NCBI GenBank assembly: GCA_002426275.1
Contig: DIPB01000006.1
Location: 1,014 to 13,558, forward strand
DNA length: 12,545 nt
Source: Firmicutes bacterium UBA5499
Lineage (GTDB): Bacteria > Bacillota > DTU084
Direction: 5' to 3'
The notes beneath the pieces were generated by a model. It saw only the letters and a program-made list of their open reading frames with translations. It was not told where the DNA came from and searched no databases. This document shows positions 1-6,762 of the stretch, piece by piece (the stretch's first letter is position 1; each line of letters begins with the position of its first letter). Position numbers and translations under genes: made by a program.

Positions 1-1
1 T

Positions 2-133
2 CTGGCCGACATGATCAAGGAGAAAGTAAACCCTAAAGAGATCTTCCTCCACTATGCCGGACCTATCATTTCAGCCCACGTAGGGCCGGCGGCTTTAGGA
101 GTCTTCTTTTTCGGCAAACCGAGAGCAAATTAA
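2..133 (+). CDS. DegV family protein, C-terminal fragment
   Basis: This is the last 43 codons of a gene that enters from the left edge and ends at TAA 131-133. The translated tail contains IFLHYAGPIISAHVGPAAL followed by GVFFFGKPRAN. That matches the C-terminal signature of DegV-family proteins, in which a segment like 'GxxxxxHxGPGALGxFF' closes the second domain. DegV proteins (FakB-type in Firmicutes) bind a fatty acid and present it to a fatty-acid kinase in the cytoplasm. The normal length is about 280 residues, so only about 15% is visible. It is followed at once by a hairpin terminator, so it is the last gene of its transcript. The family call is fairly secure; the ligand cannot be judged from this piece. 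Confidence 0.8.
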   Translation: MADMIKEKVNPKEIFLHYAGPIISAHVGPAALGVFFFGKPRAN

Positions 134-156
134 GCCACCCTATCCGGGTGGCTTTC
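132..156 (+). terminator. Rho-independent terminator of the DegV-family gene
   Basis: AAGCCACCC (132-140) and GGGTGGCTT (146-154) form a 9-bp perfect stem around a 5-base loop, with a short T run after it. It begins within the stop codon of the DegV-family gene. The short T tract makes it a moderate terminator. Confidence 0.75.
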
Positions 157-264
157 TGCAGCGCAGCAACCTGCTATTCAGATCTAGACGGGGACGCGCC
201 GACAAGTCAAGGCTGCACAAACGCTCGGCCTTTTTTCGAGCCGGAAAGCCTGTTCAGGCAGCAA

Positions 265-649
265 GCTGGAATCCCTCGAATACAAAACGCCGCATACAGT
301 GAAACAGTCTTCTTTCCATCTGCAAAGCCAAATTTTTTGTCAACAGCTGATGGCATATTCCGGCTTATGCGTTTTCAGCTAGACATCTAGCCTTGACATT
401 ATCCGCAGATTTCACCTGGACGTGAATGATTTTTCCTTTCCGCTGGATAATAATGTCCACCTCCGCCGCGCGCTCCGTAGTCCAATCATAGCGTTTCTTA
501 CCAATTGGCGATAAGTTTGACAGCAAACGCAATGCTCCCGCCGTCCCGCCTTCGACAATACGCCAAAAACCAATTCTGCCGCACTGCCAAGTAGAGACTT
601 TCCGGATGCTCAGACCGGTTGAAAGTATACCCAACCTTGTCTTTAACAT
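265..649 (-). pseudogene. Frameshifted remnant of an ATPase with DUF4143-type C-terminal domain
   Basis: On the minus strand the frame from 649 to 365 contains RYDWTTERAAEVDIIIQRKG followed by KIIHVQVKSADNVKARCLAE. This is the PD-(D/E)XK-like core of the DUF4143 domain at the C-terminus of archaeal-type AAA ATPases (typical form: YWT...EVDF.I...G.I..VEVKSG.N.K..SL). The frame then hits a stop. The expected continuation resumes in other frames: EYAIS just below 365, then KKFGFADGKKTVSLYAAFCI at roughly 331-271, which matches the normal end of these proteins. At least two frameshifts therefore break the tail. The N-terminal AAA domain (Walker A/B) is absent. The remnant lies directly downstream of the dGTPase-like gene and has no start or ribosome binding site of its own that I can support. 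Intact members are often thought to act with antitoxin-like or DNA-binding partners; none is visible here. Confidence 0.7.
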
Positions 650-658
650 TTCCTTGGT

Positions 659-1810
659 CTAGGCACCAAAAGTAGTCAACACTTTCTCGTAAGGATCAAG
701 CAGCTTCCGCGATGTTTCCATAGCATATTTGTCCGTCATCCCAGATAGATAATCACACAAGACGCGTCTTTGTTCAAGCTCGTCGCCGGCAAGATCCCAT
801 CGCTGTTGAGTTGGCAAAGGCAGCAATCTGGGTTCAGCAAGAAATAGCTGAAACATCTCTCGCAGCAGGCGGCTGCCTTTAAATACCATCACCAATACCA
901 GAGGGTGATGGTATACTTTTCTATACAGAAAATCGCGCAAGGTCTCCAGAGCTTGTTGGTAAGCAGCGGAAAGGCGGATCACCGGGTCTCGGGCCAGACG
1001 AATCTCGTCTGCGGTTTGGCTGGAAAGGCCTTTCTTGCTTTCCTGAATCAAATCGACGTTAAAGAGCTCTATTAAATGACGAACAAGCTGCCGGCGCCGA
1101 AGTTGCGCGTCTCCTGTCCAAACGCCGTCTCGTTTTAGCCTGGTGCGGATTTCTTCCCATAATGTCAGCTGGCACTCCCAGAGACTCTCCTCCGAAAGCA
1201 AATTGGCCACTAACGCGTCTTCCAGATCGTGCGTCACGAACGCGATTTGATCCGATAGATTGACAATTTGCGCCTCAATTCCCGGCTGAGGAGTTTCCAT
1301 AAATTCGCAAAGATCCTGAGGGCTGTCATAGGACGTATTATGGCGAGCTATGCCTTCCCGCGTCTCAAAAGTCAGGTTAAGCCCGTCAAAATTAGGATAT
1401 CTTTTTTCCAACAAATCTACAATCCTCAGACTTTGGAGATTATGCTCAAACCCGCCGTAATCTTTCATAAGCTCGTTTAAAGTCTCTTCACCTGCGTGGC
1501 CGAAGGGAGCGTGGCCAAGATCGTGCGCTAAGGCGATCGCTTCCGTCAGATCTTCATTAGCGCCTAAAGCCCTGGCCACCGTCCTGGCATGTTGCGCCAC
1601 CTCCAGCGTGTGGGTAAGTCTGGTGCGGTAAAAGTCAGCTTCATGTACCACGTAGACCTGAGTTTTGTACTGCAACCTCTTAAAGGCAGTGGAATAGAGA
1701 ATCCGGTCTCGATCCCTTTGGAAGCAATTACGATAAGGATCCGGCTGCTCTTGATATTCTCTGCGGCCAGCCAAGGTATATTGAGCTGCCCAAGATTCAG
1801 TCACTGTCAT
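659..1810 (-). CDS. dgt: Deoxyguanosinetriphosphate triphosphohydrolase-like HD protein
   Basis: The predicted 383-residue cytoplasmic enzyme hydrolyses dGTP or other dNTPs to the nucleoside and triphosphate, which controls dNTP pools. Visible features, numbered from the chosen start, are the family N-terminal block DPYRNCFQRDRDRILYSTAFKRL (about 24-46), RLTHTLEV with the first HD histidine (H67), the HD pair in AHDLGHAPFGH (H96/D97), and a later metal ligand in NLSDQIAF (D188). Together these give the H...HD...D metal site. The length is normal for the short dGTPase-like subgroup. The start ATG at 1810 follows AAGGAGAGG very closely, and a GTG at 1804 has the better spacing; either fits the family. 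An in-frame extension to 2041 exists, but its sequence belongs to the decayed AlbA_2-type gene upstream and is not part of this protein. No terminator is visible after the stop. Confidence 0.85.
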   Translation of the reverse strand: MTVTESWAAQYTLAGRREYQEQPDPYRNCFQRDRDRILYSTAFKRLQYKTQVYVVHEADFYRTRLTHTLEVAQHARTVARALGANEDLTEAIALAHDLGHAPFGHAGEETLNELMKDYGGFEHNLQSLRIVDLLEKRYPNFDGLNLTFETREGIARHNTSYDSPQDLCEFMETPQPGIEAQIVNLSDQIAFVTHDLEDALVANLLSEESLWECQLTLWEEIRTRLKRDGVWTGDAQLRRRQLVRHLIELFNVDLIQESKKGLSSQTADEIRLARDPVIRLSAAYQQALETLRDFLYRKVYHHPLVLVMVFKGSRLLREMFQLFLAEPRLLPLPTQQRWDLAGDELEQRRVLCDYLSGMTDKYAMETSRKLLDPYEKVLTTFGA

Positions 1811-1828
1811 CCTCTCCTTACACATTAA

Positions 1829-1857
1829 TTTATCGAAAGCAGGCAACCATTTGAAAA
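1829..1857 (-). promoter_or_regulatory. Possible promoter of the dGTPase-like gene
   Basis: On the minus strand TTTTCA (1857-1852) is followed after 17 bases by GATAAA (1834-1829). Each box matches the sigma-70/sigma-A consensus at 4 of 6 positions. The candidate lies about 20-50 bases upstream of the dgt start, inside decayed-gene sequence. It is weak and rests only on box matches and spacing. Confidence 0.3.
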
Positions 1858-1874
1858 CTATTTTCCCCAACCCG

Positions 1875-2364
1875 GTACCATATGGTTTCACTAACCAGTG
1901 ACCGCCTCTTGCTGCACCCATGCGTTTGATCAAGCCCGCTTTTTTACTGAGCGAATGTTTTTCCACGCTGCGCGGTGTGATTCCGACTTTCTCCGCTATG
2001 CTTTTCGCGCTGATAGTCAGATTGATTCCCATCATCTCCAATATTTTCTCTTGCGTGTGGTTCTCTCAGAAACCGAATTTCAAAAAAAGGTTCCGGTTTC
2101 CCCCACTCTTTGCAAGCTTAGTAATCCTTTCAGTACCGCGTCCCCATGCTTCGCTCAGGCCTGAACGAAAAAACGCACCCGCAATGGCGGATTATCTAGG
2201 ATAGACGTATGCGGAGCAAACAGATTTTTCTCCGTCAGTTGCCTGGCAATTTACCATCAATGTAAATCAGTACCTTATCCGGATAGATGTGAATATGGAC
2301 CGGATTGCCTGTGCTTGTGAACAATCGCGTTTAGCACTGCTTCACGGAATGCCGCACGGGTAAC
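1875..2364 (-). pseudogene. Decayed AlbA_2/RecG-like ATP-binding transcriptional regulator
   Basis: Successive pieces of one protein family appear in order on the minus strand but in different frames: VTRAAFREAVLNAIVHK (2364-2314), STGNPVHIHIYPDKVLIYID followed by GKLPGN and a stop (2315-2235), LTEKNLFAPHTS (about 2240-2200), FFRSGLSEAWGRGTERITKL (about 2170-2110, ahead of an in-frame TGA), and a winged-helix segment ISAKSIAEKVGITPRSVEKH...AGLIKRMGAARGGHW (below 2041). This is the classic order of the GHKL-like plus wHTH C-terminal half of AlbA_2 'putative transcriptional regulator/ATP-dependent DNA helicase RecG-related' proteins. At least three frameshifts and two internal stops show it is dead. 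The N-terminal AlbA_2 domain is not recognisable upstream. The last frame continues without a stop into the dGTPase-like gene. Confidence 0.75.
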
Positions 2365-2632
2365 TTAACGCGGCAAAATTCAAAGTGAAAAACATCACCG
2401 TGCTGTAAGTATTCTACCAGATTTTTCGATTTATTCCAAGAGTCTGCGGAAGGTCAAAGATCGTTCCGTAAAACCTGCAAACGTTTAATCAAAGCGAAAG
2501 GAAGCGACCATACTCGTGAGGCGAGCATAGGCGGTGTGGCCGGCGGCGCCGCCTGATTACGCTGACTGAACAAAGATGCGCAAAACCATTCTTTCGGAAC
2601 GCAGGCCATGATTCCACTGCAGAAACTCATAG

Positions 2633-2665
2633 CCTAAAAAATGGGGACGAACCATCCCTTTTAGG
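2633..2665. repeat. Imperfect inverted repeat
   Basis: CCTAAAA (2633-2639) pairs with TTTTAGG (2659-2665). Inside it GGG (2644-2646) can pair with CCC (2656-2658), with ACGAACCAT left in the loop. It lies in gene-poor DNA and is not next to a stop codon, so a role as a gene terminator is unlikely. The inner TGGGGACG resembles the ends of small palindromic elements seen in Firmicutes, but I cannot tie it to a named family. Confidence 0.4.
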
Positions 2666-2737
2666 ATCAAAAGGGGCTCGCAAGGCGTCAAATATGAATG
2701 CTTTCGATAAAAATGTGGGGATTTATTTCAAGTTCAT

Positions 2738-2986
2738 ATGCATAAATTGACTTTTCGCAGCGGAATCAGGCCATATATTTCTCATGCCAATTGCAGTCTC
2801 CCATACTATCTCGACGGCGTCATGTCATGCGAGATTAACCGCCGTTGGAAACAGCCTCAGGCCTTAAAGCCTCTTGAGCGGGAAATGACAGCTTTCCTAC
2901 AGCAAAAGTCACGGCGCGCAGGAATCAAGCTTTACCTAGATAAATCCCTGTGCCAATGGTCAGGGCGCATAGAGAAACAGACTTGA
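2738..2986 (+). CDS. Small open frame of doubtful coding status
   Basis: An 82-codon ATG-to-TGA frame with no family I recognise. It is rich in basic and aromatic residues, with no signal peptide, membrane segment, metal motif or repeat. The ribosome binding site upstream is poor: no AGGAGG-like string lies within 15 bases of the ATG. It sits in decayed, gene-poor DNA with no operon partner. It may be a chance open frame or a fragment of a lost gene. Confidence 0.2.
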   Translation: MHKLTFRSGIRPYISHANCSLPYYLDGVMSCEINRRWKQPQALKPLEREMTAFLQQKSRRAGIKLYLDKSLCQWSGRIEKQT

Positions 2987-3082
2987 ATATCCAACTAACA
3001 AGCTAGGCAGCCAGCAGACAGAAAAATATATAGGGGCTGCTGAATAACCGAACAATTATTTCAAACCTTATTCATCGTTAGT

Positions 3083-3112
3083 TTGATTGATGCAATAATT
3101 AGGGATTATAAT
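3083..3112 (+). promoter_or_regulatory. Candidate distal promoter upstream of the AraC-type gene
   Basis: TTGATT (3083-3088), an 18-base spacer and a perfect TATAAT (3107-3112) form a sigma-A-like promoter on the plus strand. If it is used, the leader to the GTG start at 3300 would be about 180 bases. Confidence 0.4.
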
Positions 3113-3176
3113 CTTGGAAGAACACTTCCTGGATTGTTTTCATGTCTTCAGCAAGCCTATATCGTTATAAGCAGTC

Positions 3177-3186
3177 ATGGTATAAT
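3177..3186 (+). promoter_or_regulatory. Candidate extended -10 promoter of the AraC-type gene
   Basis: TGG followed by a perfect TATAAT (3181-3186) is an extended -10 element on the plus strand, about 115 bases before the GTG start at 3300. No good -35 box lies at the right distance, as is usual for extended -10 promoters. An activator, possibly the encoded regulator itself, could act here, but no operator is evident. Confidence 0.45.
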
Positions 3187-3299
3187 ACAATTGAAATTTT
3201 TTCCTTTGCCTACTGGTTAAATCTGTCCTAATTCGCACCAAGATTATTAGGTATGCAATGCGTCTTTTTAGTATTATTATCACGAGAGGAGGGGGCACG

Positions 3300-4169
3300 G
3301 TGAACGCGTTAAAGCAATTTAATGACGCTATGGCCTATATAGAAAAAAACTTGATGGACACTATTGACACAAATCAAATGGCTCGAATTGCGGGGTGTTC
3401 TGAATATCATTTTCGCAGAATGTTTTCATTTCTTGCCGGAATGTCACTTGGGGAATATATCCGGCGCAGGAGATTGTCATTGGCGGCAATGCTCCTACAT
3501 TCAAAGAAAGAAAAGGTTATAGATGTAGCACTATCTTTAGGATATGAAACCCCCGAAGCATTCAGTAAAGCATTTCAAGCCATACATGGGGTGAATCCAT
3601 CTCAGGCGAGGAAATCAAATGTCGAACTTAAATCATTTCCGCCTATGACCTTTCAATTAACGATAAGTGGAGGAATAGAAATGGATTATCGAATTGTTGA
3701 TAAAGAACCTTTTCAAATTGTTGGCTTCAAAAAGAGAGTTACCCTGCAATTCAAAGGGGTAAATCCTCAAATAGACACGCTCGTTGAAAAACTCACTCCC
3801 CAAGCAATTTCGGAGCTAAAAAGCCTGTGCGATCTTGAGCCAATGGGTATTATAAATGCCTCTGCGAACTTTTCTGAACGTACTGCTGAGGGCAGCGAGT
3901 TAGACCAGTATATTGGGGTGGCCACAACAAAGCCCGTGCCGAATGATTACGACATTCTGCAAGTAGAAGCGTCTACCTGGGCCGTTTTCAGCGCAATAGG
4001 CGCTTTCCCCAATGCGCTTCAAGAAACATGGGCGAAAATTTACGGGGAATGGTTCCCAACATCTGGATACGAATTCACCGCTGGACCTGAAATACTTTGG
4101 AATGAAAGTCCCGACACTTCAAAAGCAGATTACAAAAGTGAAATTTGGATTCCTGTGCGTAAAGTATAA
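3300..4169 (+). CDS. AraC family transcriptional regulator with GyrI-like effector-binding domain
   Basis: The predicted 289-residue cytoplasmic DNA-binding protein has an N-terminal AraC/XylS DNA-binding domain (about 8-105). It carries two helix-turn-helix units: TNQMARIAGCSEYHFRRMFS (about 24-43), and VIDVALSLGYETPEAFSKAF (about 73-92), followed by the family signature GVNPSQAR. A GyrI-like/SOUL effector-binding domain follows (about 127-289), ending in the typical SEIWIPV strand. This Rob/GyrI-type architecture usually senses small hydrophobic compounds, drugs or peptides. The start chosen is GTG at 3300 because AGAGGAGGGGG ends 4 bases before it; an upstream ATG at 3258 has no such site. 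The gene is visibly more A+T-rich than the operons to the right. It stands alone, so its targets cannot be read from context. Confidence 0.9.
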   Translation: MNALKQFNDAMAYIEKNLMDTIDTNQMARIAGCSEYHFRRMFSFLAGMSLGEYIRRRRLSLAAMLLHSKKEKVIDVALSLGYETPEAFSKAFQAIHGVNPSQARKSNVELKSFPPMTFQLTISGGIEMDYRIVDKEPFQIVGFKKRVTLQFKGVNPQIDTLVEKLTPQAISELKSLCDLEPMGIINASANFSERTAEGSELDQYIGVATTKPVPNDYDILQVEASTWAVFSAIGAFPNALQETWAKIYGEWFPTSGYEFTAGPEILWNESPDTSKADYKSEIWIPVRKV

Positions 4170-4476
4170 TTTGTTTATTAGCTTCAAACATGCAAACTGC
4201 TCTGACGGCATATAAAAAAACCGTCATTTGGCCGACGATGCGTTGCGTCCAGACAAACAGCGTATAACCTTTTGAGCGTCTGGTGGCAATTACTTCGTCG
4301 CCTCCCATGAGTTTATGGCTTCCTTTAGGACACTGGGTCATTGTTCCCTTGGCAGGCTCTGCCAGCAAACAAGAATCGCTGCCGAGCAACTCAGCGGCTC
4401 CATGGGCAATCGTTAAAGTTTTTGCCTTGCCGCCGCGAGCGTATGCAGCAATAAAAAGCCTTGCAAAGGGTACCAT
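4075..4476 (-). CDS. Unassigned minus-strand open frame, possibly a truncated gene
   Basis: This 133-codon frame has an ordinary-looking codon pattern and protein-like composition over about 4476-4215, including AKTLTIAHGAAELLGSDSCL and KLMGGDEVIATRRSKGYTLF. I do not recognise the family. The open frame can be read further upstream (ESRQLEATFD before the first Met) until a TAG near 4530, with no start codon there, so the 5' end may be lost. No clear ribosome binding site precedes the ATG at 4476. The last 95 bases run antisense to the end of the AraC-type gene and are probably not genuine. A hairpin, TGACGG/CCGTCA (4203-4226), lies near where the protein-like part fades. Possible explanations are a real small gene, a gene remnant, or an antisense accident. 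Confidence 0.35.
   Translation of the reverse strand: MVPFARLFIAAYARGGKAKTLTIAHGAAELLGSDSCLLAEPAKGTMTQCPKGSHKLMGGDEVIATRRSKGYTLFVWTQRIVGQMTVFLYAVRAVCMFEANKQIILYAQESKFHFCNLLLKCRDFHSKVFQVQR
4203..4226. terminator. Weak hairpin after the AraC-type gene
   Basis: TGACGG (4203-4208) and CCGTCA (4221-4226) form a 6-bp stem around a 12-base A-rich loop, about 35 bases after the AraC-type stop, with TTT following on the plus strand. The stem is short and the T run poor, so it is at best a weak terminator. Confidence 0.3.
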
Positions 4477-4616
4477 ATCAAAAGTTGCCTCAAGCTGCCG
4501 ACTCTCTTGAAGAGCTGATAAATTAAGCTAATTGTGTATAAATATCCCCAAGATGCATATTATATACCAACTAGCCATCAATAGCAGAAAATACTTCTGA
4601 GAGGAAGGAAGCTACT

Positions 4617-5297
4617 ATGAATCCCACGTATTGGGTCGTACGTCCCAATCCAGATCATACGGACAGAATGGAAGAATTCCTTAAAGATGATCTCATAGCC
4701 GTCGGTTGGCCCCATCTGCCGGCTCTGAACGAAATCACGCAAGATCAGCTTTTGGGAAAACTGCAGGCAGGCAGCCCCAATCTCAGCAGACGCACGCTGA
4801 AGATGCAACAGAATATGATCGTTCGCTTCAGCAGCCAGATGAAAACGGGCGATTTGGTCATCGTGCCTTATGGCAAGTCCATCTACTTTGCCAGGATCAA
4901 GAGCGATTATTTCTTCAGCCGCGCGCACATCAAAGACGGGTATCCCCATCAGCGAAAGGTAGAATGGCTGCTGAACAAAAAAGGATATCCCAGGCTCAGC
5001 CTGGACACGACCCTTCGCGGCGCCCTCAGGCCTCAGCTGGCTCTTTATTCTCTGGAAGATTACGGCCCCAGTCTGGAAAAGCTCCTGGTCAGCCTGGAAT
5101 CCGATCAAAGCGATCCACATGTTGAACTGAAAGAGCGGTCCGCCGCGGTCATCAACAAGGAGCTGGTGAGCACAGCCAGGCAGGCTCTTTTGGAGACTTT
5201 GCGTTCCGACGATCCCGCCGTGCGCCTGCGGGCCGTCCAAATCATCCTTGAGCATTATCAAGATCCCCTTGGGCATAAATTAAAGACCGGAAGTTAA
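4617..5297 (+). CDS. Stand-alone COG4127/Mrr-N-like (PUA/EVE-type) domain protein
   Basis: The 226-residue predicted cytoplasmic protein has N-terminal features (about 1-148) that match the N-terminal domain of COG4127-type restriction nucleases. These are YWVVRPNPDHTDRMEEFLKD (5-24), the IAVGWPHL turn (27-34), the RFSSQMKTGDLVIVPYGKSI core (70-89), YFARIKSDYFF (90-100), GYPHQRKVEWL (108-118), and an LSLDTTLRGAL segment (127-137). In those proteins the domain resembles PUA/EVE readers of modified bases and is followed by an Mrr-like nuclease. Here no nuclease motif follows. Residues 150-226 are helical, with DDPAVRLRAVQIILEHY (198-214) resembling a single HEAT-like unit. The start is supported by GAGGAAGGAA six bases before the ATG. 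It stands alone; the stop lies in a bidirectional terminator shared with the ABC ATPase gene. The fold call is fairly secure; function is inferred. Confidence 0.65.
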   Translation: MNPTYWVVRPNPDHTDRMEEFLKDDLIAVGWPHLPALNEITQDQLLGKLQAGSPNLSRRTLKMQQNMIVRFSSQMKTGDLVIVPYGKSIYFARIKSDYFFSRAHIKDGYPHQRKVEWLLNKKGYPRLSLDTTLRGALRPQLALYSLEDYGPSLEKLLVSLESDQSDPHVELKERSAAVINKELVSTARQALLETLRSDDPAVRLRAVQIILEHYQDPLGHKLKTGS

Positions 5298-5314
5298 TTC
5301 CGGCCTTTATTTTT
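5282..5314. terminator. Bidirectional terminator between convergent genes
   Basis: CCGGAA (5287-5292) and TTCCGG (5298-5303) form a perfect stem around the loop GTTAA. AAAG/CTTT extend the stem beyond one mismatch, and T-rich sequence lies to the right (A-rich to the left for the other strand). The stop codons of both convergent genes lie in or at the loop: TAA 5295-5297 on plus, and TAA 5296-5294 on minus. Confidence 0.85.
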
Positions 5315-6082
5315 CGCCTCCGCTAAACCCAAAAAAGTCCGCAGCCGCGGATTGCTCGGCGCTGAAAGCACCTGCCGGCTGGAGCCCTCCTCCAGGATGA
5401 TGCCGTGATCCATGAACAAAACCCGATCCGCCACATCTCTGGCGAAGCTGATCTCATGGGTCACCACCAACATGGTCATGTTTTCCTTAGCCAAGTCCTG
5501 CATGGTTTTTAATACTTCTCCTGTGAGTTCAGGATCCAAGGCGGACGTTGGTTCGTCGAAACACAATAGTTCAGGCTCCATGGCCAAAGCCCGGGCAATG
5601 GCAACCCGCTGCTTCTGTCCGCCGGAGATCTGGCAAGGATAGCTTTCGGCTTTATCTGAGAGCCCTACTTTCGCCAAAAGCTCCAGCGCCTGGCGGCTGG
5701 CGGCTTGTTTTGTCCGGCCCAGCACATGCACCGGAGAAAGGGCGACGTTTTCCAAGACGCTGAGATGCGGAAATAGATTAAAACTTTGAAAAACCATGCC
5801 CATCTTGCGGCGCAGCCTCTTGAGCTCTGCATCCGGCGCGTAATTCGCCTTGCCGTCCACTTCCCGCGCCAGATAGGAACCGTCAATGGCAATGCTGCCG
5901 CTATCTATTCTCTCCAGCACGTTTAGAGCACGCAAAATCGTGCTTTTCCCGGAGCCGGAGGGCCCGATCAGGGCCACAACTTCACCTCTGCCTACTGTCA
6001 AATCAATGCCCCGGAGCACTTCCAAAGCGCCGAAACGTTTGCGGATCCCGACGGCTTCAACCAGGGGGTCATTTTTCTTCAT
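5294..6082 (-). CDS. Polar amino acid ABC transporter, ATP-binding subunit
   Basis: The predicted 262-residue ATPase of a polar-amino-acid (GlnQ/HisP-type) importer sits on the inner membrane face and powers uptake through the permease encoded just upstream. All ABC motifs are present: Walker A GPSGSGKST (40-48), Q-loop in VFQSFNLFPH (Q99), signature ISGGQ (152-156), Walker B LLCFDE (172-177), D-loop SALD (180-183) and switch histidine H209. The start chosen is the ATG at 6082 because AGGAAGGA lies seven bases upstream and overlaps the permease stop. A longer in-frame start at 6127 would overlap the permease gene by about 32 bases. Gene order and 13-base spacing indicate translational coupling with the permease. 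Substrate specificity is set by the binding protein, not by this subunit. Confidence 0.95.
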   Translation of the reverse strand: MKKNDPLVEAVGIRKRFGALEVLRGIDLTVGRGEVVALIGPSGSGKSTILRALNVLERIDSGSIAIDGSYLAREVDGKANYAPDAELKRLRRKMGMVFQSFNLFPHLSVLENVALSPVHVLGRTKQAASRQALELLAKVGLSDKAESYPCQISGGQKQRVAIARALAMEPELLCFDEPTSALDPELTGEVLKTMQDLAKENMTMLVVTHEISFARDVADRVLFMDHGIILEEGSSRQVLSAPSNPRLRTFLGLAEAKNKGRN

Positions 6083-6095
6083 CGCCAAATCCTTC

Positions 6096-6749
6096 CTACT
6101 CATAGTAGCTGTAGCGGGCTTCCACAAACGCGATGAGCCTCTCCAGCAAAAAAGTCATGACTAAATATAAAACCGCAGCCACAAAAAAAGGCGTCACGGT
6201 GAAATCGCGGATGGAAGCCACCGTAACCACGCGCAGCAAATCTGAAAGGCTGATCACGTAAACCAGCGCGGAATCCTTGATCAGGGTAATCGCTTCGTTG
6301 CCCAGGGCAGGCAAAACGCTTTTGAAGGCCTGGGGCAGAACGATCGTCAGCATGGTCTGAACCTTGCTCAGGCCTAAAACATCGGCGGCCTCGCGCTGGC
6401 CGCGGTCTACGGCTTGAATTCCGCCGCGGAAGATCTCGGCGAAGTAAGCGGTATAATTGATGATAAAGGCGATTACCGCCGTGGGAAACGAATCCAGCTG
6501 AATCCCCAAGTGAGGCAGCCCGTAATAGATGAAGACCACCTGCAAAATCAGCGGCGTGCCGCGAAAAACCCAGATATAGAATTTGATCGCGCCGCTCAAG
6601 AGCCGATTCTTGGCAAGCCGCAGATAAGAGACCAAAACGCCCAGGGGAATGGCTCCCAGCAGCGTGAAGATAAAGATGCCGACCGTGACGGACAGCCCGT
6701 CCAGCATTTGCGGCATCAGGTTAATGAAATAACGAAAAAACTCATTCAC
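6096..6749 (-). CDS. Polar amino acid ABC transporter, permease subunit
   Basis: The predicted 217-residue integral membrane protein of the HisM/GlnP family probably forms a homodimeric channel, since only one permease gene is present. Five hydrophobic segments are visible, starting at about residues 14, 53, 86, 138 and 188. The cytoplasmic EAA loop, which docks on the ATPase, reads EIFRGGIQAVDRGQREAADV followed by LGLSK (about 104-128). The start is GTG at 6749, with GGGGAG six bases before it. The gene follows the binding-protein gene across an internal terminator, so it should be expressed less than the binding protein. The length is normal for the family. Confidence 0.95.
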   Translation of the reverse strand: MNEFFRYFINLMPQMLDGLSVTVGIFIFTLLGAIPLGVLVSYLRLAKNRLLSGAIKFYIWVFRGTPLILQVVFIYYGLPHLGIQLDSFPTAVIAFIINYTAYFAEIFRGGIQAVDRGQREAADVLGLSKVQTMLTIVLPQAFKSVLPALGNEAITLIKDSALVYVISLSDLLRVVTVASIRDFTVTPFFVAAVLYLVMTFLLERLIAFVEARYSYYE

Positions 6750-6762
6750 TCCTAACTCCCCT

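Larger units (their letters stand above)
2366..3082. other. Gene-poor stretch of about 0.7 kb
   Basis: No convincing gene is visible on either strand. Short open stretches without a usable start exist, for example plus strand 2389-2553, which ends in a run of Gly/Ala. An 82-codon open frame lies at 2738-2986. A long imperfect inverted repeat sits at 2633-2665. The flanking decayed genes suggest this is an eroded accessory segment, but no insertion-sequence open frame, tRNA or direct repeat was recognised. Confidence 0.4.

Noticed and set aside
148..390. Plus-strand open frame of 80 codons
   Set aside because: It is antisense to the DUF4143 remnant, has no family match and begins inside the terminator of the DegV-family gene.
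659..2041. A 460-residue wHTH-dGTPase fusion protein
   Set aside because: The first 77 residues match the tail of a decayed AlbA_2-type gene, not any dGTPase. A ribosome binding site lies just before the internal ATG/GTG at 1810/1804.
3034..3060. GGGGCTGCTGAATAAC-like string resembling an insertion-sequence end
   Set aside because: No transposase remnant, matching opposite end or target duplication could be found, so it cannot be supported.
4578..5276. Minus-strand open frame of 232 codons
   Set aside because: It mirrors the COG4127-like gene, which has a good ribosome binding site, recognised motifs and a terminator on the plus strand.
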